From Actinomadura sp. DC4 (GTDB lineage Bacteria > Actinomycetota > Actinomycetes > Streptosporangiales > Streptosporangiaceae): 64,000 bases of DNA. The DNA is taken from NCBI RefSeq assembly GCF_030406325.1, contig NZ_JAUEQY010000037.1, forward strand, positions 33,447 through 97,446, given 5' to 3'. The notes below the pieces were generated by a model. It saw only the letters and a list, made by a program, of their open reading frames with translations. It did not search any database and had not been told where the DNA came from. Positions 9,601-16,562 of the stretch are shown piece after piece (positions within the stretch are counted from its first letter, which is position 1; each line of letters opens with the position of its first letter). The position numbers and the translations under genes are program-made.

Positions 9601-12600
9601 CGCCGTCGCACCCGCCGCCAGACTCCCGCTCCAAGTGATGTTCGGACTCGAATAACCCGCCGTACCCGAGGTCGCGGAAACATTGTTGCCATAGGTGGCG
9701 TCATCGAGCACACCCGTCAACGGATCGGTGAAACTCACTCCGTTGAACGCGCTCGTCCCGGTGTTCTGGACGGTGATGGTGTAGTGGATCACCGACCCGG
9801 GCGCGGCGGCGGTTGTATCGGCGGTCTTGGTCATGACCACCGGCCCCACCCCGACCACCAGCGTCGCGGCCCGCGTATCGCTCTGGCCGTTCGCATCGAC
9901 GATCCGCACGGTGAACGGATAGCTGCCCGCCGTCGTCGGTGTCCCCGACAACAAACCCGTCGAGGAGTTCAGGGTCAGGCCCGGCGGGAGGCTGCCCGCG
10001 CTGATCGACCACACGTATGGCGCCGTACCACCGGAGACGGTCAGCTGGTCGCTGTAGGGGACCCCGATCTGCCCTGACGGTGGCGGCGGGAACGTCAACG
10101 TCGGAGAGGCGACGATCACCACGGTGGCTGCCCGCGTGTCGCTCTGGTTACTCGCGTCCACGATCCTGACCGTGAACGGGTAACTCCCCGCCGTCGTCGG
10201 CGTACCCGACAGCAATCCGGTGGAGGCGTTCAGGATCAGGCCCGGCGGAAGGGAACCGGCGCTGACCGACCACACGAACGGCGCCGTACCACCCGAAACC
10301 GTCAACTGATCACTGTAAGCGATCCCGGCCTGCCCCGACGGCGGCGGCCCGAACGTCAACGTCGGTGAGGCGTTCGGCGTCACCGACCCCGAATGGGCCG
10401 AGGGTGGCCCGAGACCCGCGAGGTTCTGCGCGGTCACCGTGAACGTGTACGCCGTGCCCGGTGTCAGCCCCGTCGCGGTCTGCGTCGTGCCGGTCCCGGT
10501 GAACGTCTGTGGTGTCTGCGCCACCGCCCCGATGTAGGGCGTGATCACATATCCGGTGATCGGGCTGCTCCCGTTGGACGGGGCCGCCCACGTCAGCGTC
10601 GCCGAGGAGTCACCGGGGGTCGCCGCCGTGATGACCGGCTGGCCCGGCACCGTGTACGGGACGACCGCGTTGGACGGCGGGCTCGCCGCGCTGGTGCCCA
10701 GCGAGTTCGTCGCGGTGACGGTGAAGGTGTAAGACGCGCCGGCCGTGAGCCCGGTCAGCGTCCGTGTCGTCGTCGAGGCGTCATAGGACACCGGTGTCTG
10801 AGCGACTCCGTTACGGATCGGCGTCACGGTGTACCCCGTGATCGTGGACCCGTTGCTCGCCGGCGCCACCCACGACACCGTCGCACTCGTCACCCCCGCC
10901 GTCGCCGTCGGCGCCGCCGGCGCCGCAGGTTTGTCGGTATAGACGTACGCCGCGGCTCCCGCCACCCCCGTCGTCACCACGGTCACCGTCACCGCAGCCG
11001 CTGACGTCCGCCCCGGCATCGAGGAGATGCTCAGCGTCCCGTTTCCGTTCACGGTGAAACAGCCCGCGGCCGGTCCCGACGCGCACGGCAGCAGCACCAC
11101 GGGCGTACCCGCCTGCTGTTCCGCCGTGGTACCGATCTCGATCGCGGTCGCCCCGGTGAGATTGCTCCCGCCGACCGTGACCGCGATGCCACCCGCGATG
11201 GTGCTGCTCGCCGGGGTCACGGTGATCCCCGACGGCGCGGCCGGGATCGTACCGGCGGTCGTCGTCGTCGCGATGCCGGGATTGCCATCGATCGAGGACA
11301 CCGTCACCGTCGACCCCGTCTGGATCAACGTGGGCGTCACGCTACTGCCCGTCACGATGCCGACCATGTTGATTCTGGGCAGACTCGTCCCCGCGCCGAA
11401 GGGCGCGTTGCTGTTCGTACACGTGATCTTCTGCCCGACAGGCGCCGCACACACCCAGCCGGTACCGAACGCGCCCACCGGCACCACACCGGCCGGCACC
11501 GTCTCCGTCACCGAAACCGGAGACGTCTCGTTGGTCCCCGCGCCGACGCTCGGCGTCACTTGGTAATTCACCGGATCACCCGGCTGCGGCGACGAACCAT
11601 TGAAACTCGTCTGCACGACGTTCAAATCCGGAACCGGGTTCAGGCTGACGACCTTGGCGTTGTCGATCTCGTGGAAGTCCGTCACCGACCCGGTCGACCC
11701 TGCCCAGCCGAACGCGAGCTGACGAGGAATGCCCGCGGCGGTCGTCCAGGTCGTCGAGGGATACAGCGCCGACGAGACCGTCGGCAACGTCCCTGTCAGC
11801 GTCCTCGGCGCCTGGCCCACAGGGGTGAACACGACCTTGTACGTACCGGCCGTCACCGTGATACCGGATGCCGTCACCAGGCTCGCGGCGGTCGGATTGA
11901 TGACCACCTCCATCGGCACCTGGGAGTTCGCCCGCGTCGTCCCATGCAACGGAACGACCGGGGAGGTCGTGGTGGTGGCGGTGCTGTTGATGGCGCAGTA
12001 CCCGGTGGTTCCTGCTCCCGGGCCACGGATGACCACCTGCCCCGCGACCTTCCCCCCGGTCGTGCTGATGTAGGGCGGATCGACGCAGCCGGTCCCCTCG
12101 TAGACGCTGTTGCTGAAGTTTCCGAAGACGTCCATTCCGACGCCGAGATAGGCGTTCGCCAGGCCGGGAAGGTTGCCTTGTTTGGAGGATGAGTAGCCGA
12201 GTCCTCCACCGGGCTGGCCGATGTTCGCCGGAGGCAGCGGGTTGGCCGGGTCCACCGCCGCCGCCACGAAGGCCAGCCCGTCGGCATTGTTACCTCCGTA
12301 CTGGTAGGCGTTGAACGTCACGTCCAGCCCCTGCGACGTCGGCGCGCTCGTGGCGCCGAACAGGCCGCCCTCCTGAAACGTCGACGTGCTGGTCAGGCGT
12401 AGCGTCCCCAGACCCGCGGCATCGTTGTTGCCTGGGCAGCTGTGCAGACCGGATCCGGAGGGGTTGCCGGAGGCGGTCAGGCACACGGTGTTCGTACCGG
12501 ACGTGCCGGCCGGCAGGGCCGGCAGGTTCACCGGGTACGCCGCATCCGGCGCGTTGTTCTTGAAGGGCTGGTCGAACAGCAGACTGCCGGCCGCGAAGGC

Positions 12601-12741
12601 CGGCTGGGGCGGCATGCCGGTGAGCGCGGCTCCGAGCATGCCGGCGAGCGCCACCCGCGCGGCCCGCCGGCGAACTGCGGATGTCCAGCGCAGGGTAACG
12701 AGCGGGCACCCGCCGAACAGCCGCCTAGTCACTGCGGCCAT
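3628..12741 (-). CDS. Giant secreted surface protein: lectin-like, IPT/TIG, FN3, Ig-like, 15 DUF11 repeats, WxL-like C-terminus
   Basis: About 3037 residues. An Arg-rich N-terminus and hydrophobic stretch ending QPAFA-A is a signal peptide. Domains in order (rough residues): L-type-lectin-like beta-sandwich 50-360; a DUF11-like domain 370-500; IPT/TIG 505-600; two FN3 domains 605-785; two putative-Ig (He_PIG) domains 790-960, each with LPPGL...GLLSGTPTTAGSYPFTVRIVDA; fifteen DUF11 repeats of about 130 residues 964-2909; and a C-terminal domain 2909-3037 shared with the small protein downstream. Most repeats end in a Cys pair such as NCPxGGxDxxC, suggesting one disulfide per repeat. ATG 12741 overlaps the upstream stop by 17 nt; GTG 12732 overlaps too, and both imply translational coupling. 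A longer form from 12798 would lie inside the upstream gene. It looks like a long stalk displaying a glycan-binding head. There is no LPXTG or membrane anchor of its own, so wall retention must come from the C-terminal domain or partners. Confidence 0.85.
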   Translation of the reverse strand: MAAVTRRLFGGCPLVTLRWTSAVRRRAARVALAGMLGAALTGMPPQPAFAAGSLLFDQPFKNNAPDAAYPVNLPALPAGTSGTNTVCLTASGNPSGSGLHSCPGNNDAAGLGTLRLTSTSTFQEGGLFGATSAPTSQGLDVTFNAYQYGGNNADGLAFVAAAVDPANPLPPANIGQPGGGLGYSSSKQGNLPGLANAYLGVGMDVFGNFSNSVYEGTGCVDPPYISTTGGKVAGQVVIRGPGAGTTGYCAINSTATTTTSPVVPLHGTTRANSQVPMEVVINPTAASLVTASGITVTAGTYKVVFTPVGQAPRTLTGTLPTVSSALYPSTTWTTAAGIPRQLAFGWAGSTGSVTDFHEIDNAKVVSLNPVPDLNVVQTSFNGSSPQPGDPVNYQVTPSVGAGTNETSPVSVTETVPAGVVPVGAFGTGWVCAAPVGQKITCTNSNAPFGAGTSLPRINMVGIVTGSSVTPTLIQTGSTVTVSSIDGNPGIATTTTAGTIPAAPSGITVTPASSTIAGGIAVTVGGSNLTGATAIEIGTTAEQQAGTPVVLLPCASGPAAGCFTVNGNGTLSISSMPGRTSAAAVTVTVVTTGVAGAAAYVYTDKPAAPAAPTATAGVTSATVSWVAPASNGSTITGYTVTPIRNGVAQTPVSYDASTTTRTLTGLTAGASYTFTVTATNSLGTSAASPPSNAVVPYTVPGQPVITAATPGDSSATLTWAAPSNGSSPITGYVITPYIGAVAQTPQTFTGTGTTQTATGLTPGTAYTFTVTAQNLAGLGPPSAHSGSVTPNASPTLTFGPPPSGQAGIAYSDQLTVSGGTAPFVWSVSAGSLPPGLILNASTGLLSGTPTTAGSYPFTVRIVDASNQSDTRAATVVIVASPTLTFPPPPSGQIGVPYSDQLTVSGGTAPYVWSISAGSLPPGLTLNSSTGLLSGTPTTAGSYPFTVRIVDANGQSDTRAATLVVGVGPVVMTKTADTTAAAPGSVIHYTITVQNTGTSAFNGVSFTDPLTGVLDDATYGNNVSATSGTAGYSSPNITWSGSLAAGATATITYSVTVKPLGSGDGAMSNTVTSSTLGANCASGSVDTRCQVTVNLLSLTIVKKADVATATPGDVVRYTVTVTNSGQATYSGAVFTDPLTNVLDDATYGNNVSATSGTAGFSSPDITWSGNLSAGGSAVITYSVTVKSPDTGDKSLSNAVSSASAGSNCPSGGVDPRCSVTVTALIPQLSIASSTDVSTTVPAGVVRYTVVVTNTGQTPYVGANFTFALAGALDNATYNNDATTTSGSLNFNVDGSVTWTGDLAVGASATLTASVTVNNPPTGGSTMTSSITSTTPGSNCPVGGSDPACSTTVTIQIPQLSFTKTADVATITPGGVITYTLTAANTGPTAYVGAAFTDSLSGVLPDANYNSDASASSGTVSYSAPTLSWSGDLAVGATATITYTVTVKNPDPGDKQIVNTITSSTLGNNCPVDGTDSACSVRVTVLVPQLTITKTAGAPSAVAGGTVTYTVAVANTGQTAYTGAAFTDALSGVLDDAVYNADASASSGTVSYAAPTLSWTGNLAVGATATITYSVTVHSPDTGDGTLTNTAVSSTVGNNCPSGGADARCTATVRVSQLLLTQSYSETSTTPGSVIHLTATFTNTGQTPYVGISVFASSAGVVDDAIPNGDQVASSGTLLLNSSGITWTGNIPVGGVVTITGTLTVRNPDPGNKVITGTLVSSAAGNNCPSGGSDPQCTATVNVLLPALSFTKSADTATQAPGGVVNYTIVVHNTGQTPYTGAVATDDLSGVLTDAAYGNDAAATSGAVSYTSPNLTWTGDLAVGASTTITYSVTVNDPDNGSKSLVNRISSSEVGSTCPVGSGSPACVVIVVVLTPELTIVKSAGQPTAVEGSTVSYSVTVTNTGQTAYTGAAFTDDLSGVLDDAVYGNDATASTGTASFTSPNLSWSGNLAVGASATITYTVTVNNPSLGDKVLANTVTSATTGSNCAVGSVDTRCAVSVPVVVSSQLTFTKTAGAPSAVRGGVVSYTVTVANSAATPFLGATFTDPLTGVLDDATYNNDVAATSGTAGYAAPNITWTGNVPATGSVTVTYTVTVHATKTGNDRLVNTLTSASSGGNCPAAGTDPRCTATVTVSELAITNTSDVSTTTPGGMVNLTGTFTNTGQSTYNGIDVVFSGPDLVDDATPNGDDAASSGTFVAGPAGLTWTGTIAPGQTVTVTSSVTVNNPDTGNHHIVSTASSDAPGSSCPTGSSNPACTNTVEVLTPALTITKTANTPAAVPGGTVGYTITVHNTGQTPYTGISVVDPLGGVIDEAAYNNDGAASSGTVSYTAPTLTWTGDVAVGATVTITYSVTVANPATGGKLLSNTVSSTAAGSTCAPSGNTAACTALVVILTPALTITKSADTATTTPGATVHYTVTVANTGQTPYAAAAFTDSLTGVLDDAVYDNDASATTGTASYTSPNLTWTGALNPGASASITYSVTLTNPGTGNKTLTNTLTSASAGSNCPTGGTDPRCATTVRASVLSITSATDVSTTVPTGIVRYTVVVTNTGQTPFTGANFTFALAGALDNATYNNDATTTSGNLNFNLDGSVTWTGDLAVGASATLTASVTVNNPPTGGPVMTSSITSTTLGNNCPAGGSDPACTTTVTIQIPALALTKTADTATITPGGVVTYTITITNTGPTTYTAATVTDSLTGVLPDSVYGNDATATSGTLTYTSPTLTWTGNLDPGDTTTITYTITVKNPDPADKLMVNTLTSAELGNNCPTGGTDPTCTAQVVVVVPALTITKTADTAEVVAGGTVRYTITIANTGQTPYTGATLTDSLAGVIDDATYNNNASATSGTLSYTAPTLTWIGNLPLAATATITYTVTTTNPGTGDHTLTNTAVSPTTGSTCPTGGTDPACTTTIAVTAQTITLSNLTSAFTLTGTPNTTPTQNSAVTMTVVTNDPNGYNLTVQAATPTLTSPETGAGIPVTDVRVRETGTSVFHPLSATTPVTTHTQNTRSALNGDPLSNDYQADIPFVPTGRYSGTLDYIATAQ
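4015..9850 (-). repeat. Fifteen tandem ~390-bp coding repeats (DUF11)
   Basis: Each unit starts with a strand like LTITKTAD and contains GxVVxYTVTVxNTGQTPYxGAxFTD, then LDDAxYxNDAxAxSGT, then a WTGxLAVGATATITYSVTV block, and ends at a Cys pair. Units 3 and 13 are nearly identical (both lack the TD after the third strand and share FALAGALDNATYNNDATTTSG). Units 6 and 10 form another divergent pair (both begin xLTxTFTNTGQ). Variants recurring at spacing implies past block duplications rather than copying of single units. The antisense strand is open for long stretches because of base composition and is not coding. Confidence 0.9.
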
Positions 12742-13690
12742 CGTCGTTCGCGGCCTGATCCGCGCTGAGCGCGGAGGCGGCGGCGAGCACCTTGGCACGG
12801 AAGCGGCGTCGTACGAACCAGCCCAGGAGCAGCAGGATCATCAGCACTCCGAACAGCGCCGCCGCCAGGTGCACCGGGAAGATGATGATCTGGACGGCCG
12901 CCGGGCTCGCCTTCGCGTTCGAGCCCGGCACCGACAGCGTCGCGTGGCACACGCACATCAGCGGCGGGTTCCAGCGGGCGGTGACCTCGCGGGTCGAGTC
13001 GCGCATCACGGTGAAGTCGGGAAACGACACCCTGCCTCCGCCGACCTCGACGTGCATCTTTCCCTTGCCGCGGAAGTCGCGGTGCACGGTGCCGCTGTCG
13101 TGGACCCGTGTACTGAGGTAGATGGGTCCGTGCGTGGCGAACCCAGGCGCCCTCAGCGGGGTGACCTCGACCGTCCTGTCGGCCGACCCGGGGACGGCCA
13201 TGAACACCGGAGTGGCGATCCCGCGGTTGATCCTGATGTTCGCGGCGTTCCGGCCGGCCGGGACCTTGAATATCAGCGCGAGCTGGTGATCGCCAGGCTC
13301 CGCCCTGTCCGGCCGACTGATGTGGAATGTCACGTTCTGGCTTGTGCCCGGCTTTATCAGAAAATGCGTCGGAGTGATCCGAGCCCAGCCCGATGCCGCA
13401 TACGGGGCATCGGGCTTGAAGTTGAGCGCGCCGTCCTCCATTGCCGTGAAGTCGGCTTTCTGCACGTTGACCATGAATGGCAGCCGACCGCCATTGGTGA
13501 CCACGAACTTCTGGGTGGCCGTGGCGGCACCGGCCGGGATGACGAGCCGGGTCGGGGTCACCTGGAACGAGAAGCCCGGTGCGGGAGCGCCGCGCGCTAC
13601 GGTGCCCGGGACCTGGCACAACAAGATGCATGTAATGCAGAAAAGGACGCCGACCTCACGTCGGAGCCGATCGGTCACGGCACACTTCAT
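12725..13690 (-). CDS. DUF916/WxLIP-like membrane-anchored surface protein
   Basis: 321 residues from ATG 13690, where MKCAVTDRLRR then VGVLFCITCILLCQ gives a good signal peptide; ATG 13747 and GTG 13753 are longer alternatives and no start has a strong ribosome site. Residues about 40-150 form an immunoglobulin-like domain, FSFQVTPTRLVIPAG...KFVVTNGGRLPFMVNV...GWARITPTHFLIKPGTSQNVTF, of the type seen in DUF916 (WxL-interacting protein, peptidoglycan-binding domain). A second beta domain (about 170-260) follows, then a transmembrane helix (VHLAAALFGVLMILLLLGWFV) and an RRRFR cytoplasmic tail. In Firmicutes such proteins accompany WxL proteins and tether them to the wall. Its coupling to the giant gene fits that role. 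Assignment rests on domain pattern and gene neighbours; confirm by HMM. Confidence 0.72.
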   Translation of the reverse strand: MKCAVTDRLRREVGVLFCITCILLCQVPGTVARGAPAPGFSFQVTPTRLVIPAGAATATQKFVVTNGGRLPFMVNVQKADFTAMEDGALNFKPDAPYAASGWARITPTHFLIKPGTSQNVTFHISRPDRAEPGDHQLALIFKVPAGRNAANIRINRGIATPVFMAVPGSADRTVEVTPLRAPGFATHGPIYLSTRVHDSGTVHRDFRGKGKMHVEVGGGRVSFPDFTVMRDSTREVTARWNPPLMCVCHATLSVPGSNAKASPAAVQIIIFPVHLAAALFGVLMILLLLGWFVRRRFRAKVLAAASALSADQAANDDGRSD

Positions 13691-13977
13691 CGCGGCATCG
13701 CGCTGATACGGGACAGATCCCAGCATCTGGACCGCCCACCCTCGCATGATCACGGCGGGTATTTATCCGATCGATACAACGATCAAACCCAGTCGACGAT
13801 CATGCAATTCAACGCACTTTTCTTATGCACACCGCAAGCCAATTGTGTCCGATTTTCGTCGTATCGACCGTCCCTGATAAAGGTGCCACCAGTCGCGAAG
13901 TGGGTAAAACGGAGTCAGCCCGAAGAATGATCGGAATCGCGTTCGAGACACAAATTTACTCGTTGAAGGGGTACATG
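13691..13977. promoter_or_regulatory. Divergent promoter region of the surface locus with 12-bp inverted repeat
   Basis: This AT-richer gap separates the leftward WxLIP-like/giant operon from the rightward LPFTG gene and must hold both promoters. TCGATACAACGA (13771-13782) and TCGTCGTATCGA (13856-13867) are inverted copies with one mismatch, 73 nt apart, which suits a regulator binding two sites and looping. GAAGGGG (13965-13971) is the ribosome site of the LPFTG gene. I could not pick out convincing -10/-35 boxes. Confidence 0.5.
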
Positions 13978-14580
13978 ATGCGCCGACGCCTGTCAGCCCT
14001 GCTCGCCGTAAAGGCAGTGGCACTGCTCGCACTATGCGCGGGCGCGCCGACGCTGGCTGCGCCGGACGCGAGCGCCGCGCCCGGTGGGCACCATCCGGCG
14101 ACGCGTGACGACAGATCAGCGCACAGGAGGGCCGATACCGCCGACCGCTCCACCTCGGTGGGGATTCACGTGTTGCCCAGGTCAGGACCCACCGGCCCGG
14201 CGACGGGCGGCCCCGGAGGCACGACCTCCACCGGAGCCGGGGGCGGCGGCTCGGCCACCGCGCACTCCCGGTCGGACAATGCCGTCTCCGCCGACATCCA
14301 CTCCGGCGGTGAACACGGCACGTCGTCCCACAACGGAGACACGTCATCCCACCATGGCTACGGCCACCAGAACCGTGGAAACACACCCTGGCTCTCCGGC
14401 CCCCACCGCGGCAGGGAGCATGGCACGCACCGCCCGCCCGGTCATGGTGGTCACCGCCACGGCCACCTGCCGTTCACGGGACGCAATACGGCGATCATCG
14501 CGTCGGCCGGAGCGGTGGCGGTGCTCGTAGGCGCCGCTCTGCTGTGGATGTCGTCCAGACGGCGGAAGCGGGCGGCTTAG
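13978..14580 (+). CDS. Small sortase-anchored (LPFTG) secreted protein
   Basis: 200 residues from ATG 13978; GAAGGGG lies 6 nt upstream, while ATG 13975 would be only 3 nt from it. A signal peptide (MRRRLSALLAVKAVALLALC... ending near SAAP) is followed by a low-complexity Gly/Ser/Thr/His-rich chain with several His-Gly and Ser-His-His stretches. The C-terminus is a textbook cell-wall sorting signal: LPFTG, a hydrophobic helix (IIASAGAVAVLVGAALLWM) and RRRKR. Sortase should cleave between T and G and join the protein to the wall. Short LPXTG proteins are a standard member of Firmicutes WxL loci, and here it diverges from the WxLIP-like gene. The His-rich chain could bind metal, but no fold is recognisable. 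No sortase gene lies in the window. Confidence 0.82.
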   Translation: MRRRLSALLAVKAVALLALCAGAPTLAAPDASAAPGGHHPATRDDRSAHRRADTADRSTSVGIHVLPRSGPTGPATGGPGGTTSTGAGGGGSATAHSRSDNAVSADIHSGGEHGTSSHNGDTSSHHGYGHQNRGNTPWLSGPHRGREHGTHRPPGHGGHRHGHLPFTGRNTAIIASAGAVAVLVGAALLWMSSRRRKRAA

Positions 14581-14640
14581 CAGCGCTCGGCCGGCGCCTC
14601 GGCCCTTTACCGCGCCGATCGGACGTGCCAGCCTGAGCGG

Positions 14641-15657
14641 GTGAGGGCGTCGATCAGATACTGCGCCACGCCCGCCGGCCGGGTGGCCTATTCGACGATG
14701 GGCAGCGGTCCGCCGTTGTTGTGCGATTCAGGCTGGATCACTCATCTTCGCGGGCAGCTGGACCTGCTCTCCTTCGGCGCCTTCGTCGAGCGACTGGCGG
14801 AGCGGTTCACGGTGATCCGCTACGACAAGCCCGGGTGCGGCCTGTCGGACCGGGACGGCGTCGATCTGTCCTTCGACGGCCAGGTGGCCGCGGCACTGGC
14901 CGTGGTCGACGCAGTGGGCGCCCGCCGGTTCCGCCTGTTCGGTGCCTCGCAGGGAGGCCAGCTCGCCGCCGCGATCGCGGCTAGGCACCCCGAGCGGGTC
15001 GAGGCGCTCGTGGTGTACGGAATGTGCGCCGACGGCCGTGATCTGGCGTCTGCCGAGGTGAGGAAGTCGGTCGTCGATCTGGTGCGGGCTCATTGGGGCA
15101 TGGGGCTGAAGGCGCTGGCAGGGGCGTTCATCACCGACCCCACGGCCGACGAGGTGGCGGAGTTCGCCCGGTTCCAGCGTACGAGCGCTTCGGCGTCGGT
15201 GGCCGCGCGGCTGCTCGAGGTGTACTACGAGACCGACGTCGGGGCGCTGCTTCCGGAGATCCGGACACCGACCGTGGTGCTGCATCGCGAGGCCGACGGC
15301 GGTACGGGGTTCGGGCTGGGGCGGGAGGTCGCCGCGCGGATTCCCGGCGCGGTGCTGATCCCGCTGCCGGGCTCCAGCCACATGTTCTACCACGGTGACT
15401 GGGCGGCGGTCCTGGAGGCGATGCTCGGGTTCCTCTGTGAGCCCGCGCCTACGGGAAAGCCGCTGACCGGCCGTGAGTTCGAGGTGGCCGAGCTCGTCAC
15501 CGAAGGGCTGACCAACCAGGCCATCGCCCGGCGTCTGTCGGTCGGGCCGCGGACGGTCGAGACGCACGTGGAGAACGTCCGGCGCAAGCTGCAGGTGCGT
15601 TCTCGCGCCCAGATCGCGGCCTGGCTGACCGAGCAACGGCTTCGCCGGCATCCGTGA
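14641..15657 (+). CDS. Alpha/beta hydrolase fused to LuxR-type DNA-binding domain
   Basis: 338 residues, GTG start. Residues about 15-265 are an alpha/beta hydrolase: RYDKPGCGLSD, nucleophile elbow GASQGG with Ser103, and catalytic His247 in GSSHMFY. Residues about 275-335 are a LuxR (GerE) helix-turn-helix: LTGREFEVAELVTEGLTNQAIARRLSVG then RTVETHVENVRRKL. The fusion may sense a small ester-like or acyl ligand, or use the hydrolase fold as a ligand-binding domain while keeping an intact catalytic site. The type is known from actinomycetes but is an uncommon one-component regulator design. It reads in the same direction as the thioesterase-like and oxidoreductase genes that follow after 120 nt, which are possible targets. 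Confidence 0.88.
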   Translation: MRASIRYCATPAGRVAYSTMGSGPPLLCDSGWITHLRGQLDLLSFGAFVERLAERFTVIRYDKPGCGLSDRDGVDLSFDGQVAAALAVVDAVGARRFRLFGASQGGQLAAAIAARHPERVEALVVYGMCADGRDLASAEVRKSVVDLVRAHWGMGLKALAGAFITDPTADEVAEFARFQRTSASASVAARLLEVYYETDVGALLPEIRTPTVVLHREADGGTGFGLGREVAARIPGAVLIPLPGSSHMFYHGDWAAVLEAMLGFLCEPAPTGKPLTGREFEVAELVTEGLTNQAIARRLSVGPRTVETHVENVRRKLQVRSRAQIAAWLTEQRLRRHP

Positions 15658-15779
15658 CCGGCTCCGTCGTTCGCCGGATGCCGCGCCCGCCGTACGAGCG
15701 ATAGGCGGCCCCAGCGTCGCTGTGCGCCCGTAATTCACCCGATGGCCCGCCCCTGGTCGGTGGTCCTAGCGTGGACGGT

Positions 15780-16562
15780 ATGTCAGAAGATATGTCGTAC
15801 GCGCCGGTGGCCGGCGGGCCGATTCCCACCCTGGCCGTCCCGTTCCGCTTCCGCGGCCCGGCGAGCAGCGCCAACGGTGGTTACGTCTGCGGGCTCATCG
15901 CCGGGCGCCTCGACGGCCCGGTCACGGTCACGCTGCGCCGGCCGCCGCCGCTGGACACACCGATGACCGTCGAGCCCGCCGGCGAAGGCTCGGTGAGTAT
16001 CCGTCATGACGGCACACTCGTGGCCGAGGCCGTCTCCGTACCGGCCGGTCGGGCGCCGCGGACGCCCGGTGCCGTCTCGATGACCGAAGCCCGCGCGGCA
16101 CAGGGGCGCGCGCGGTACTTCCGGGATCCGGCGTTTCCGGCCTGCTTCGTCTGCGGGACGGAACGGCTGCCGGGCGACGGCCTGCGAATCTTCCCCGGGC
16201 CCGTGAGCGGCGGTACGTCGCTGGCGGCTCCCTGGACACCGGACGCGTCGACGGCCAACGGCGAACGGAGCGTACGTCCGGAGATCGTGTGGGCGGCACT
16301 GGACTGCCCCAGCGGGATCGCCGCCATCGAGGCCGCCGACATCGGCGAGGACACCATCATCCTGCTCGGCCGGATGACCGCCCACGTGACGGCGCTGCCC
16401 ACGGCCGGCGAGGAGTACCAGGTGATCGGCTGGCCGATCGGACGCGACGGCCGCAAGCTCACGGCCGGATCGGCGGTGCTGGGTTCGGGCGGCGAGGTGC
16501 TCGCGGTGGCCGAGACGGTGTGGATCACCATTGCGCAGCCGACCGCGGAAGGGGCGTCATGA
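15780..16562 (+). CDS. Double-hotdog (thioesterase-like) protein
   Basis: 260 residues from ATG 15780; GTG 15771 is a possible earlier start, and neither has a strong ribosome site. The sequence looks like two hotdog folds. The N-terminal half has SSANGGYVCGLIAGRL, typical of acyl-CoA thioesterase-like hotdogs where the Asn-Gly-Gly turn caps the central helix. A linker carries ACFVCGTERLPGDGLRIFPGPV, a CxxC motif found in an uncharacterised actinobacterial group. The second half is IVWAALDCPSGIAAIEA...ILLGRMTAHV. It probably hydrolyses or binds a CoA thioester. The stop overlaps the next start (ATGA), so the two are translated together, linking it to a luciferase-like oxidoreductase. The substrate is unknown. 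Confidence 0.72.
   Translation: MSEDMSYAPVAGGPIPTLAVPFRFRGPASSANGGYVCGLIAGRLDGPVTVTLRRPPPLDTPMTVEPAGEGSVSIRHDGTLVAEAVSVPAGRAPRTPGAVSMTEARAAQGRARYFRDPAFPACFVCGTERLPGDGLRIFPGPVSGGTSLAAPWTPDASTANGERSVRPEIVWAALDCPSGIAAIEAADIGEDTIILLGRMTAHVTALPTAGEEYQVIGWPIGRDGRKLTAGSAVLGSGGEVLAVAETVWITIAQPTAEGAS

Noticed and set aside
5506..10077. A 1523-codon open frame antisense to the DUF11 giant
   Set aside because: It is Arg/Gly/His-rich, lacks any domain, and arises because the coding strand's repeats and GC bias remove stops from the other strand. The sense protein has clear domains and a signal peptide.
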